Shown here: positions 1-10,687 of the stretch, piece by piece
Layout of the letters: each line of letters starts with the position of its first letter
How positions within the stretch are numbered: the stretch's first letter is position 1
Assembly: GCA_015039465.1 (NCBI GenBank)
Contig: MU130358.1
Span: forward strand, 234,787-298,786
Direction of reading: 5' to 3'
Origin: Phlegmacium glaucopus
Lineage: Eukaryota; Basidiomycota; Agaricomycetes; Agaricales; Cortinariaceae
Length of the DNA: 64,000 bases
Made by a program: the position numbers and the translations under genes
The notes under the pieces: model-generated
Seen by the model: only the letters and a program-made list of their open reading frames with translations
The model's database searches: none
What the model was told of the DNA's origin: nothing

Positions 1-589
1 TTTGTTAAATCGTTGTATAATTGCTTTCGATTGCATTTTATGTATGGGACTCCGATGTCAAGGCAGGCCGTGGTTGAAAAGTTGTTGTCGTGTATTTGCT
101 CTGCCACGGCTCTTTCCTTTACAACCTGCGATCAAGTGTCGTTGCAACCAACCAGTTCAGACCGTCAGCGACAGTCCCTAGCTTCATCTGTCCGTTTACC
201 CGTTTCCTTACTCTGTAAGTAATGGCTCTTTACATCTTCATGCTTTAAAATCCATATATTCTTCACACAGCGTAATCGCAACTTACCCCAGATTTGAACT
301 CGCTGCATAACCTAGCAGTGTATTCTATCATACCATTTCTCCACCTTAACCAAGCCTCTTTTAAACGCCGTTTTTTTAATCACTTTCTCCTTGAAAGTAG
401 ATTTGTAAGTCTCGCACACTTTTTGCCCTCCTGAGTGCCTCCATTACGCGTGGCCACGAGGCCCGTTGCCATGCCCCACACGCCTTTGAGCGATACACTT
501 GGGAGGGAGGACACTGTCTCACACCGCTTGCTAATCTCATGTTTATAGCCATCCAGTCAAACTCGCCAGGATCATAGATATTTCTTGAT
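1..589. other. 5' flank of cdc42, no gene recognised
   Basis: No coding region with fungal protein character is visible. The short open frames here use non-ATG starts and have no recognisable content. The stretch probably holds the promoter and 5' UTR of the Rho GTPase gene that starts at 590; pyrimidine-rich tracts near 340-400 fit a basidiomycete promoter or leader. Confidence 0.4.
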
Positions 590-1404
590 ATGCAGACAAT
601 TAAATGTGTAGTAGTTGGAGATGGTGCTGTCGGGAAGGTGTGTCCTATTGTTTTCTTTCTCCCTCTGAATCTACACTTAACAGGATAAACACACTTGTTT
701 TAGACCTGCTTGTTGATTTCTTATACTACGAACAAGTTCCCAAGTGAATATGTTCCAACAGTACGTAACGGTATTTTCATCCTCGTAAACGAAAGGAAGT
801 CTCATTTCTCATAGGTCTTTGACAATTATGCGGTTACTGTCATGATTGGTGAGGACCCCTATACATTAGGGTTGTTCGATACAGCTGGTACGTTTTCACG
901 AGTCAGATTCGGATGCTTCCTATTAACGCACGCGACATAGGTCAGGAGGATTATGACCGCCTTCGTCCACTTTCTTACCCACAGACAGACGTTTTCCTGG
1001 TCTGTTTCAGTGTAACTTCCCCTGCCTCCTTTGAGAACGTGAAGGAAAAGTGGTTCCCAGAAGTACATCATCACTGTCCAGGGGTTCCGTGCCTTATAGT
1101 TGGAACGCAAGTTGATCTGAGGGAAGACTCGCAGGTAATAGAGAAGTTGGCAAGGCAGAAGCAGAGGCCGGTCGCGCTTGAACAGGGTGAGAGACTTGCA
1201 AGGGAACTTGGAGCAGTCAAGTACGTTGAATGTTCGGCCCTGACGCAGAAGGGTTTAAAGAACGTGTTCGACGAGGTGAGTTCCTTCACCGTCCTAGTTC
1301 TGGTGTTGGCGTGTTAAATTTTCTTCTTCTTCGCTCAGGCCATTGTAGCTGCACTTGAGCCTCCTGTCCTGAAGAACAGGAAAAAGTTGTGTCTTATCCT
1401 CTGA
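590..1404 (+). CDS. cdc42: Cdc42 Rho-family small GTPase
   Basis: Cdc42 is the master polarity GTPase; it cycles between GDP and GTP at the plasma membrane and drives actin organisation, septation and hyphal tip growth. Exons are 590-637, 704-760, 815-887, 941-1275 and 1339-1404, giving 192 aa, the usual Cdc42 size. Visible motifs are the P-loop GDGAVGKT (split by intron 1), switch I ending VPTVFDNYAV, switch [13 protein letters not shown], the TQVDLRED guanine-specificity loop, the SALTQKGLK loop and the polybasic tail KNRKK before a CLIL CAAX box. The final Leu predicts geranylgeranylation. The [23 protein letters not shown] pattern separates it from Rac and Rho1. All introns are 50-70 nt with GT-AG ends. 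The start is the only ATG in front of the conserved [11 protein letters not shown]. Confidence 0.97.
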
Positions 1405-2019
1405 GGGACGACTCGTTGACTCATTCTACGTTATGCTTGTCACTCACGAATCAACTTTACGCCACGATCTGGTTATATATCCGACACTGCCTATTTTCCT
1501 CCTTTTGTGTGCCGTTTCTTATCTGCTCAACTAGTTAAAACAGGCGTATCTGCTTTTGACGATGAATATTCGATCATGAGTTACAGTCTGTCTATTTTTC
1601 TTGATACACTTGGAACTCCTTTCGCTTGGTTTTGGTGCTGTATACCTAAGAGCTGTATATGGGATGCAACTATTCTGTCTCAATACGTCAAGAGTCAGGC
1701 GTCAACCTTAGGAGGAATTTCGATCCCACAATTAGTACACCGAGTAAGTCATTCGATTAAGTTCGTGCTATTTCAAAAGCATCGATGTAAAAATGTAGAT
1801 CGTCAGCAACTCTGAGAGATAAAAATGTCTGTAAGCAAAAAATAAAGTGTTCAAATGGTCGACTTGTAGAACGAAGAAACAAATAACAAATTTGTAGGTG
1901 TCCATGTCACGAGATTGAGGCGCCTAAACTCCTAAATAGGATGCTATGAATAGACGTCCAAAATTTAGCAAGAGGAAGCTCTTTGCTCACGAAGTAGTAG
2001 TGAAACTCTCGCCACCCCA
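1405..2019. other. Convergent intergenic region
   Basis: This is the shared 3' region between cdc42 (+) and the repeat protein gene (-). A 102-codon open frame at 1507-1815 starts at a non-ATG codon, has no family character and lies entirely in the 3' flank, so I treat it as chance. Confidence 0.4.
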
Positions 2020-2628
2020 TTATCCTTGCTTGTCATGACCTTGTTTTCCATGACCGTGCTTTCCATGACCGTGCTTGTCATCGCCGTGCTTTCCATGATC
2101 TTGTTTTCCATGACCGTGCTTGTCATCGCCGTGCTTTCCATGATCTTGTTTTCCATGACCGTGCTTGTCATCGCCGTGCTTTCCATGATCTTGTTTTCCA
2201 TGACTGTGCTTTCCATCGTCGTGCTTTTCATCAACGTGCTTTTCATGACCTTGTTTTCCATCGCCATGCTTTCCATCGCCGTGCTTTCCATCGCCGTGCT
2301 TTCCATCGCCGTGCTTTCCGTCACCGTGCTTTCCGTCACCTTTCTTTCCGTCGTCATGGTCGTGGTCGTGGTGAGGGCGCATGGAAGGCTTAGGCCTATG
2401 TGGTGATTTCGGACTTCCTCCTTTTCCTCCCTCAGGTGAATCCCAGGACTGGTCCGCCCTACGTTCGTACGACCGCGACGCCTTCTTGGGATCAAAGTGC
2501 TTCAAAGCAGTAATAGCTTCCCTTTTGACCTCGGTCGCCTTGCTGATCTGTGACGGCCTAGACGATACAGCGACGAAGACGGTGAAAAGAAGGAGGATAG
2601 CGTAAAAGGAGAATCGTTGAGCTAGCAT
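2020..2628 (-). CDS. Secreted His/Lys/Asp/Gly-rich tandem repeat protein
   Basis: A 202-aa single-exon protein. Residues 1-22 form a signal peptide (MLAQRFSFYAILLLF, then a small-residue cleavage region). A short linker contains a dibasic KREA site like those cut by Kex2. From about residue 90 to the end the chain is a low-complexity repeat built on 5-residue units such as DGKHG and HGKQD, with 15-residue units (DHGKHGDDKHGHGKQ) tandemly repeated three times. The high His and Asp content suggests divalent metal or polyanion binding, or a cell-wall or matrix role, but no function can be assigned. I chose the ATG at 2628 because it directly precedes the hydrophobic core; an upstream in-frame ATG at 2697 would bury the signal. 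A TATA box lies 83-91 bp upstream. Family unknown; a species-restricted repeat protein is likely. Confidence 0.7.
   Translation of the reverse strand: MLAQRFSFYAILLLFTVFVAVSSRPSQISKATEVKREAITALKHFDPKKASRSYERRADQSWDSPEGGKGGSPKSPHRPKPSMRPHHDHDHDDGKKGDGKHGDGKHGDGKHGDGKHGDGKHGDGKQGHEKHVDEKHDDGKHSHGKQDHGKHGDDKHGHGKQDHGKHGDDKHGHGKQDHGKHGDDKHGHGKHGHGKQGHDKQG
2061..2195 (-). repeat. 45-bp coding tandem repeat, three copies
   Basis: Three near-identical 45-bp units begin at 2061, 2106 and 2151 inside the His-rich secreted protein gene. Each encodes 15 residues of the DHGKHGDDKHGHGKQ type. The near-perfect nucleotide identity implies recent expansion by slippage or unequal crossover, so copy number probably varies between strains. 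Confidence 0.9.
2256..2345 (-). repeat. 15-bp coding tandem repeat, six units
   Basis: Six consecutive 15-bp units encode the DGKHG run of the same protein. The inner units are identical and the outer ones carry single-base differences, as expected for a minisatellite growing from its centre. Confidence 0.85.
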
Positions 2629-2710
2629 CGAGACTGAATACGAGGACAAAGAAGTGAAAGATCTATGCAAGGAAGAAAAATAGATGGCGATAGTCAACGG
2701 ACTCCAGGCC

Positions 2711-2719
2711 CTTTATATA
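2711..2719 (-). promoter_or_regulatory. TATA box of the His-rich secreted protein gene
   Basis: Read on the minus strand this is TATATAAAG, 83-91 bp upstream of the chosen ATG at 2628, the usual spacing for a strongly expressed fungal secreted-protein gene. Confidence 0.55.
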
Positions 2720-2722
2720 AAA

Positions 2723-3463
2723 AGAACCTGAAAAAAAGGCTTGGGAAATGAATGAATTCATGAGACTTTGTGAGACCCGATAAGATGTAGTCGTCGCAAG
2801 CCATCCATTTCGGTAATCGATGCTCTGCCTCGTTCCGATTGATCAATCGATACTGCCACAGCGTCTAGTTACTCCATAGTTTTGACATCATTCCGCAGGC
2901 GTCAGACACCCACAAGTTTGTATTACCCAAAACAAGATGGATGGCTAGCGCACTGGAATGTGGAGATTTCGAAGGGGCGTCGTGACGTTTTGAGAGGCTC
3001 TTCACAAATATGAAAGGCTGAACGGACCAAGATTCTGGTGTCGCAACTGCCAGTTTAAGTTAGGGAAGCACAATATAGTATAGTCGGCGCAGGTAGTCGA
3101 CACTACTAGTAGCTTCAAGAATCAAAAGCAGGCGGCAAATAGATGGATCGGTGGGTCATAGAAACTAAATTGAACAGCTAGGGGTCCGCATGGGATACGT
3201 TCTAAGTCCACATCGCATCAGGACAGGCAGAAGGATCATGCAATAGTATACAGGAGATGCATACTAAGTATTTACTAGAGTAAATCACTGAGAGTCCCGC
3301 TGGATAACCGCTTTCAAATGGGCTTTCCGTCTGATTGAATTTCTAATAGCCGTGTGTCAGGACGCAGTGAACGCAAGAGCCTGTCCCGACTAGGAAGGAA
3401 TGACTGGACCAAACATTGGCACAAACAAATTCAAGTTCCTCTCGCAGACTCTAATAAACGCTA
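2723..3463. other. Divergent intergenic region
   Basis: This lies between the divergently transcribed repeat protein gene (-) and the SF3b4 gene (+). I see no open frame with protein character, no RNA gene and no repeat. It should contain both promoters. Confidence 0.4.
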
Positions 3464-4594
3464 ATGTCACGTCCACAAGATGACAGGAATCAAGAGGCTA
3501 CTGTCTATCTGGTAAGTCTCTCTAATCATTTACGAATAGAACCGCTTCTGACCAAACAATGCTAGGGGAATCTTGACGAGCGGTGCACAGATGCACTGGT
3601 TTGGGAGTTGATGCTACAGGCAGGCCCCGTTGGTGTGTATCTACGCACTTTCTGATGATGTTCTTCATGTTAAGTTACGATTTAAACACTAGTGAATGTC
3701 CACCTACCCAAGGACCGCATCTCGATGGCTCACCAAGGATATGGCTTTAGCGAGTTTTTAACGGAAGAGGACGCAGAATATGCTTGTAAAATCATGAACC
3801 AGATCAAGTTGTGGGGGAAGCCCATACGAGTTAACAAGGCTCGTTGTTACAGCTCAGAGCTGCGGAACGCATGAATGCTGATGGTCAAATTTCTAGGCCT
3901 CTTCCGATAAAAAGCAGTTGGATGTTGGAGCAAATTTATTCATTGGAAACCTAGATGAGAATGTTGACGAACGATTACTATACGACACCTTTAGTGCGTT
4001 TGGCATCATGGCAACGACGGCAAAGGTATGTTATCCTTGTTCTGAAGTAGACAAGCTTTCTGACTGCCATGATAGATTGCTCGAGACCCAAGTTCAGGAA
4101 CGTCGAAAGGCTATGGTTTTGTTTCATATACAGATTTCGAATCCTCTGACGCTGCTGTTGAGTCAATGAACGGCCAATTCTTGATGAACAAAGCTATCAC
4201 TGTCCAGTACGCTTTCAAAAAAGATGGCAAGGGAGAACGTCATGGAACATCAGCAGAACGACTGCTTGCTGCGCAAGCCCGGAAAAATAATGCCTTACCC
4301 GTTGCTGCCCGCCCTCCGCCTGCTCCGATTGCTTTTGGTGCACGACCACCAATGCCTGGCTTCCAAGGACCCTACCAAGGTCAATTTGCAGGTGTTCTTG
4401 CGCCACCACCACCGCCACCCGGTTTTACTCCACAACAAACCATGATGGCTCCTATGCCTATGGGCATGCCCCCTCCGATGGGTATGCCAGGTATGCCGAT
4501 GCCACCTCCTCCACCAGGTATGCAGCAGATGTACGGTGCTTTCCCTCCGCCACCAGCATTCGCTCCTGGTCCTCCACCACAGCCGCAGTATTAG
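3464..4594 (+). CDS. HSH49: Splicing factor 3b subunit 4 (SF3b4/Hsh49)
   Basis: A U2 snRNP SF3b subunit that binds pre-mRNA near the branch site and helps prespliceosome assembly in the nucleus. Exons are 3464-3511, 3566-3632, 3693-3838, 3897-4025 and 4076-4594 (302 aa). RRM1 (about residues 13-88) has YLGNLDERC and GYGFSEF; RRM2 (about 100-180) has [20 protein letters not shown] and KGYGFVSY. The diagnostic [12 protein letters not shown] segment follows, then a Pro/Met/Gly-rich tail like that of the animal protein. Intron 3 (3839-3896) has a GC donor: only GC-AG splicing restores the conserved [15 protein letters not shown] junction, because every GT donor nearby gives a stop or a frameshift. 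The start is the first ATG, giving the usual short N-terminus before RRM1. Confidence 0.95.
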
Positions 4595-4719
4595 TCTTAT
4601 GTATAATCTATCGCTTTGTGTAAAATTTCTCTTCGCGTTACTTAGTTCTTTCCAAAATATTATCACTCATTAGAGTTGAAAAATAATAACTGATGAAACT
4701 CCCAACGGTTCGCCGTCGT

Positions 4720-4725
4720 CACGTG
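4720..4725. promoter_or_regulatory. TCACGTGA motif upstream of EMC4
   Basis: A palindromic TCACGTGA E-box lies about 185 bp upstream of the EMC4 start. This core is the classical site for bHLH factors such as Cbf1. It is one of several such sites near gene starts in this window. Confidence 0.4.
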
Positions 4726-4907
4726 AATTCTACCTCTTTCTCCTCCATGACCCACACTGTTCTCGATTATTCGACGTTAGAATCGTCATCGAAGTACCAT
4801 AGGTCTCTGTTTATTGGGACCATTGTCTAATATCGAGTCTTTGACAGGAGGCGAAATCTTCCCCCACCCCCAGGCTTTGAGAAGGCAACATCATCAGTTG
4901 TAAGTGT

Positions 4908-5537
4908 ATGAATGATGAACCCACAACATACACCTCAGCAACTAATGACTCTGCTCAGTCGAAAACAAAGAAACCAACTGCAACAGCAACATCGTATGAT
5001 GCTCTAAAGGAGAAACGTGCATGGGATGTAGCGATCGCTCCAGCGAAATCTTTACCCATGCAAGCGTTCATGTTGTACATGTCGGGAGGAGGTGTCCAAA
5101 TCTTCAGCATAGGCATCGTATTTATGTTATTACTATCACCGTTCAAGAATATTGCTGGTATAAATGAAGGTATGTTTCCCAAAACTCGCCCGCCTTCCCC
5201 TCTTGTCATTTCATTTGGAAACTTTGTTCTAAATAATAATAAAAAAACACTTTCTTGTCTTTTCAGCTTTTGCTCAGCTTGCACCCTCGACAGCGAAAAA
5301 CCCAAAGTCAATATTGACTCTACCGTTACAAAAGTTTGTCTTTCTGCTTTGTAATATTCTTACTCTTGGAGTGGGTCTATGGAAGTGTCGGTCAATGGGT
5401 CTACTGCCCACAGGGACGGGGGATTGGCTTGCATTCGAGACAAGAGGCGTGGTGCGTTGATTATGTTTCTTGACCATTAATCTGTTTGACTTAAACTTTT
5501 CATGTTCTATTAGCCGTCGGAGATCTCATTATTCTAA
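4908..5537 (+). CDS. EMC4: ER membrane protein complex subunit 4 (EMC4)
   Basis: EMC4 is a subunit of the ER membrane complex, an insertase for tail-anchored and multipass membrane proteins. Exons are 4908-5169, 5267-5451 and 5514-5537, giving 156 aa (typical is 170-190). The conserved core reads WDVAIAPAKSLPMQAFMLYMSGG, followed by a hydrophobic segment (IFSIGIVFMLLLSPF), then a second membrane segment and the family signature LWKCRSMGLLPTGTGDWLAFE near the C-terminus. The last coding exon is only 24 nt and encodes PSEISLF. Phases close exactly. The N-terminus is polar and low-complexity, so the precise start is slightly less certain than the rest. Confidence 0.92.
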
Positions 5538-6040
5538 TAACCTTGACTGTATGACGACAATACCCGTAATCGCCTTGATCTACAGCCCGAGTTCAGAAAT
5601 TCCTGTAACAGCATACTGTTCCACCGCTGTGAATATATGTGTGTATGAGCTCACGGGACAGAGACTGATCCTTGCTTCCAAGTTGCAAGATGCATTGACA
5701 CGCTAGAAGCCCGAGGTAGGAAAAGTACAATGCACTCGTGTTTTGAAGCACGCCCACATATGCTTGTCCTGCAGTGGTTTGGACCACCTACACTATAAGG
5801 ATCCAAACCTACGGAGTAGATTCGCAGCAGTCTCTTCGAGTCGGTTGCCACCAGCCATTACTTGAGCCACCAGTATTCAGTACTCATCGACCAACGTCAG
5901 ATTGTTCGATCTGCTTGGACTCAGATTCGGGTTTTGTTCAGGTTCTCTCAGAATCTATCTTTGTTATGATGTGATTCCAGATGTGATTTACGTTTAATTA
6001 GTACAACTCAGTGCCCAAAGGGCCAGATAATATGGTTAGG
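5538..6040. other. Convergent intergenic region
   Basis: The 3' flanks of EMC4 (+) and the amidohydrolase (-) meet here. Several open frames of 60-80 codons occur on both strands, but none has a domain, consistent splice signals or codon character. Confidence 0.4.
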
Positions 6041-9000
6041 TTACTCGGCATTGAAGGCAGGCATGCTTTGCTTCCTTCCCTTGACAGGCCAAACCTCCAC
6101 CATTGTTTCTGCCTCCCAAATCCGTCCACCCCTCACAACTAACTTGAGCTCCAGTGTCTTTTGACTGACATCACCTTCCAATAAGTCAACACCAGGAGGA
6201 TAAACAATGAAATCAGCAAGTTTCCCAGGTGAGAGAGACCCTAACGATGGGAACATTCCAAGGGTCTTGGCACCAGAAGCCGTTGCAGCTTGTATTACCT
6301 ATTTACCCGAGGTATGTAAGAGGTTGTAGGAACAAAGTCGATTAAACCAATGAACTTACTTCGTAATTATTCAAACCACCTTTCGCAGTGAATCCCATTT
6401 CTGCGTGATAGTTTACGCCCAAGGGCGGTTCACCATGTGCTCCAATGTTGGCCAGTAAACCTTTGTGAACCATGGCTGCGACCGAACTTGATGTATTGAA
6501 GAGAGCGTATGCTTTATGATGTGATGGTCAGCCAAGGAGGTAAGAAGTATCGTGGGCGATGATAGCCTTACAGGTCATCGGTCGCGAGGTGGACTCGGAC
6601 AAGGTTTCCAAAGTATCATGTCTAGTAAAGCGTCGTAGCCTAGATGAAGATAAACAAGATGAATAAACGGGTTTATAAGCACGTTCGTGTATGGCCGACG
6701 AACTTGGGATCATTTGGTATATCTTGAGTGGCCCATACTAGCTGCTCGCCCCATGCACCACCATAGTTGACAATATGAGTAGGTGTAGAACCGGTGCCAC
6801 TAAGCGCATACAACGTAATAACATCGTCGTACAAAGTCGGGACAGGTATAGCATGTTCCACTGTCGTCATTCCTTGATAGCAAGGCGCTAACGGTTAAAA
6901 TGGTCCAACTTGAAGATAAAGAAACGTGCAGACCATCAATGATGTACGTTAAATCCCAATCATAATTCATCCCTCCTTCAGGTACACACAACATGCTTAT
7001 GTTCTGAGCTACCTTCAGCAGCCTCTGACGTGAAGCTCTATTTGAAGATCAGCTGTAATCTTTCTCAAGTTGATCATCCCTCACAAACCTTGACGGAATG
7101 TTATAGTTCTTGTAAGAGATGCTGCCAGGTCCACCCTCGACTTTGATCCTTGTCAATGCCGAAACGGCTTCGTCCATGTTGACGATCTCTTGGTGGACAT
7201 CGAGGGCTGCACCGTATATGATGTCGCCAACAGAGAAGATGCGAGGCCCAATCATAAGGCCGCTTTCAATACGACTCCGTTCACAGAAACTATCGACGTT
7301 GTGTGCACTGGGACTATAATAATTTAAAATTCATATGAGGAACCACTCAAAATGAGACCTATAAATAACGTACTTGTGAAGCGTAGTAATACCATACGCG
7401 AGGAAAGTCTGCATTTCCCATGATTTGGCTGGGAATCGATCAGAAAACCCAGACCAATGGGCGTGCACATCGATGAATCCAGGTATGATGTATCCTATGT
7501 CATCGTCAGAACACCAACACGTAGACAATCAGTCGAATTCCGCACCGCCTTCTGCGTCGATCACGGTCGCCCCAGTGGGCGGGGTGTAATTGAGGAAAGC
7601 GCCCACAGATTCGATGACGCCTGCCCGGATGGTCAAAACCCCATTGCGAATCAAATCAGCTTCAGGGTTGCCGGATTCCATAGTCAGCAGGGTGGCATTA
7701 GTAATGACCACCAGGTCGAAGTTGTTCGAGGTAATATGAGACACGTGTTCTGCTTCTTTCTTTAACCTAGCAATGTCCGTCGAGTGTTCGATATCAATTT
7801 GTTGGTATTCCACTAAATTTTTGACACAAGAGATGCCAAAAGTGTTTTGATCATGTTTGATTTGAGAAGAACATTGTGTAAGTTTGGAGATCTCCAATGA
7901 ATGCAAGTATGGACCTATTTGCGCGTGAGATGGTTAGAAGATGACTTGAGGTGCTAAACGTACCCAAGAACCAAAATATTTTCTTCCCATCTCCTGTCCA
8001 GGTGATGTCATGACCTCCATCCAAGCTCAACCTGATCAAGCCGTTCGTAGCATTCCCAGGTTTAGACCAGACCATTTCGTTATCTTTGACATTCTTTCCC
8101 GAGGTGATGTATACGTCGAAGACTTCCACGAAGGCGATGGTCTTTGCAGCAATTGATTTACCTTCCTGCTTGGGAGAAACAACCAACTCAGTGCACATCT
8201 TGCCTGAAGCGAGGGTTTTGTGGGTATAAAGTCCCAAGTTGTCAGGTCCAGCTTTGAGATCGATGGTGAACGCTCGACTGCCCTGGTGGACAAGTAGCTT
8301 CTTGTTCCCATCGAGGAAGCGGATATGTGCTTGACGATCGTTCGTATCGATTTCCGAGGGCACGAAGCGTAAATTGGTGATAGTGACATTTTGAATTTCC
8401 ACCGAGCCCGAAGACGGAAGAACAATGTCTCCAACATAGAGGCCTTCTCTGGCAGTCGCAACGACATCCCCTGAAAGGACAGTCCCACTACTCTTGAGGA
8501 AAGCGATTTGTCTCTTGGAGCCATTACATTCGCAAATGGTCGGCGAGAAGTACCTCCCAAGAGGCAGACCTTGAATCTCGTACGCCATTCCAGCTTTTAT
8601 GTCGGCTAGTTCGAACGTCGTGAAATCGGAATCAGACCAGCGAGCATGGAGAACAAGCTGGTCCTCGCCATGAACAAAGGTGGGTGAATAATATGGAGCA
8701 TCATTCTCGATGACAGGAACCTTCGTTGGAATTTTCTTCCCGACTTTTTGCCAATAAGTGACGCCAGCTGCTTGGAATACTGCTTTATGCCCTTTCTCAT
8801 CAACTCGGAGCTCTTTGAACGATGATACTTTTTGGGTGTCCCGAGTTTCTACTCCAACGACATCGGTTCCGCCGCGTCGGGTCTCCGCGAGTCGCTTTTC
8901 AATATGAGCAGTGAAACGAATAGGGTGTGGAGGGGTCAAGGACGCTAATTTTTCACCTCGCTGGTTGACAGTCAATGGTACAAAATAAATTTGTCCTGCC

Positions 9001-10561
9001 GCCCAAATAATAATACCGGAGTCATCTGGTGTAAATGCAAAGGAAGGGTATGTACCCATAGGGGCCGCGACCGCAGAAAGGTCGTATGTGAGCCCATGCC
9101 AGACATTGTGGATGGTTCCAGTCTTAAGATCCCTAGAAATTAAGTAGTTCAGGTTTGTCAAAATGTTACCACAGGTAAAGATCACTTACTTTAGTACCAA
9201 AGCTTCTTTATCTCTAACACGGCGCACAAATGCAAGGGTGCGTCGATCTCGAGACAGCTCTGGACGATTTGCACCTCCTGGAGATGCATCTACCAAAGTC
9301 TTGGTCGTGCCAGAGGTGATGTTGCGCTCAAATATAGCATATATGCCCTTGTGAACATCTAGTAACACCGAAACAAAGGTCATTTCTTTGAAAGTAAGGC
9401 ATATACGCAGGAAACTTCACCTTTGCTATAAGTGAATTCACTGGCGTCCATCACATCTAATGAATATATAATGCTATCGTCTCCATTCCAAATAAGTTGC
9501 TCTGGACCAATTTGTTGATCGCCATACTCTTGTGAAGTCCAACCCTGTGGAAGCGAACGGCTGACACGACGGATACCACTCCCCTCTTTAACAGTTGAGG
9601 TTAATCCTTCGCGAAGAGCGCTGACCGAAGGTACGGAATATTCCCATCCTTCACCTGCGCCTAATGAACGACTGGAGGTGTATCGTTTGGTGGCAATGAC
9701 TTTAGTACCGGAGGGGTGGAAGCGAGCTTCGCTGAACCATCTAAACGTCTCATTCGTAACCCGTTGTACTTGCGTGGGGTCAATACGGGACATGGTATAT
9801 TAAACCTGGGCCTTACCGTGCAAACGACCTTCTCTGATCAACCTATTCGCCTTCCTGTGAGGGTCCTCAGCAACGCCCTGAGCTAGGAGTTTTTCTTCTA
9901 CAGCTTGCTGAAGGAGCGCCGCGCGCAAATCCTCAGTACTTCCGTCCAAAGTCCTCACATTCATCTGTTCACAGCCTTTCCATTCCATAACCCAGATGTT
10001 TTCCACACCTAGTTCAGCATCACTCCTGAAAAGAAGTCTATCTCCCGAGGGCGAAAAATGAGGCTCCGAGTCATGAGGAATGCCTAGTAGAATTGGGAGG
10101 GCTTTGATCGGGCCAGTGGAGCGTGGCTGCAAAGCATGAGAGCCAGGAAGACAGTATAGATCCCCAACCATATCGAACACCACGTCACCACTGGTAGGGT
10201 GAACATCGAGGCGCAACCATGTACCCTCTTGGACATCGTATTCCAGAGTTCGTGGATACGAGTAATCGGTAGATATGTCCCACGGCGTTTGGGCACGAAG
10301 TGGATAGACATTGTCTTGCCATTCATCTGCAGGATCAACAGAACTGGCATTGAAGGCGACTTTAGATGTGCCAGTCAAGGACTGGATCGACCATTGCGTT
10401 GGGAGAAGCATGAATAGGGTTACGACAATGGAGAACAGTGCAATATATGAAAAAACTCGGCGTATTTGCAGTCGAGGCCTTTGTTGCTGCTGCCATGGTG
10501 GCAGATTTCCTTGGACCTTGGCCTCCATTGTAGGCGTTGTAAAGGGAGTCCTAAGGGACAT
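6041..10561 (-). CDS. Membrane-anchored TolB-like propeller/amidohydrolase
   Basis: A 1305-aa two-domain protein from 12 exons: 10561-9817, 9768-9421, 9358-9190, 9132-7964, 7914-7546, 7494-7374, 7313-7089, 7037-6934, 6872-6683, 6639-6572, 6511-6360 and 6298-6041; phases close. An N-terminal membrane segment at about residues 38-58 predicts a type II anchor. Residues about 100-800 carry TolB/WD40-like propeller blades (HPTSGDVVFD, HFSPSGDRLLF, PELSRDRRTLAFVRR). The C-terminal third is an amidohydrolase: IIPGFIDVHAHW with the metal-binding HxH, further His in TTVEHAIP and GVNYHAEMG, and the family ending SLSPGKLADFIV. Relatives with this fusion are known in bacteria and fungi; their substrate is unclear, with a cyclic amide or peptide-like compound most likely. 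The intron ending at 6640 is short (43 nt) and is the least certain junction. Confidence 0.88.
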
Positions 10562-10687
10562 TTCCCAACGAACTCGACAATTTGACAGGGTTTATTTATA
10601 AATAATTGCCGTATGCGGCCGGAGCACGGCTATCCAGGTATGTTATTTAATCTTTTGTGGACGTTCCACGTTGCATTCTAATACCCT

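Noticed and set aside
1507..1815. 102-codon frame downstream of cdc42
   Set aside because: It starts at a non-ATG codon, has no domain or splice logic, and occupies the 3' flank.
2061..2345. CRISPR-like array of regularly spaced repeats
   Set aside because: The units are contiguous with no unique spacers, lie within a coding frame and belong to a eukaryotic genome. They are a coding minisatellite.
2026..2406. Plus-strand 126-codon frame rich in Met/Val/Leu, and a second minus-strand frame, over the His-rich gene
   Set aside because: Both are shadows of the 15-bp coding repeat, whose period is a multiple of three and so keeps other frames open. They lack a signal peptide and sensible composition.
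8036..8560. 174-codon alternate frame inside the amidohydrolase propeller exon
   Set aside because: The main frame is continuous with propeller motifs; this is a shadow frame.
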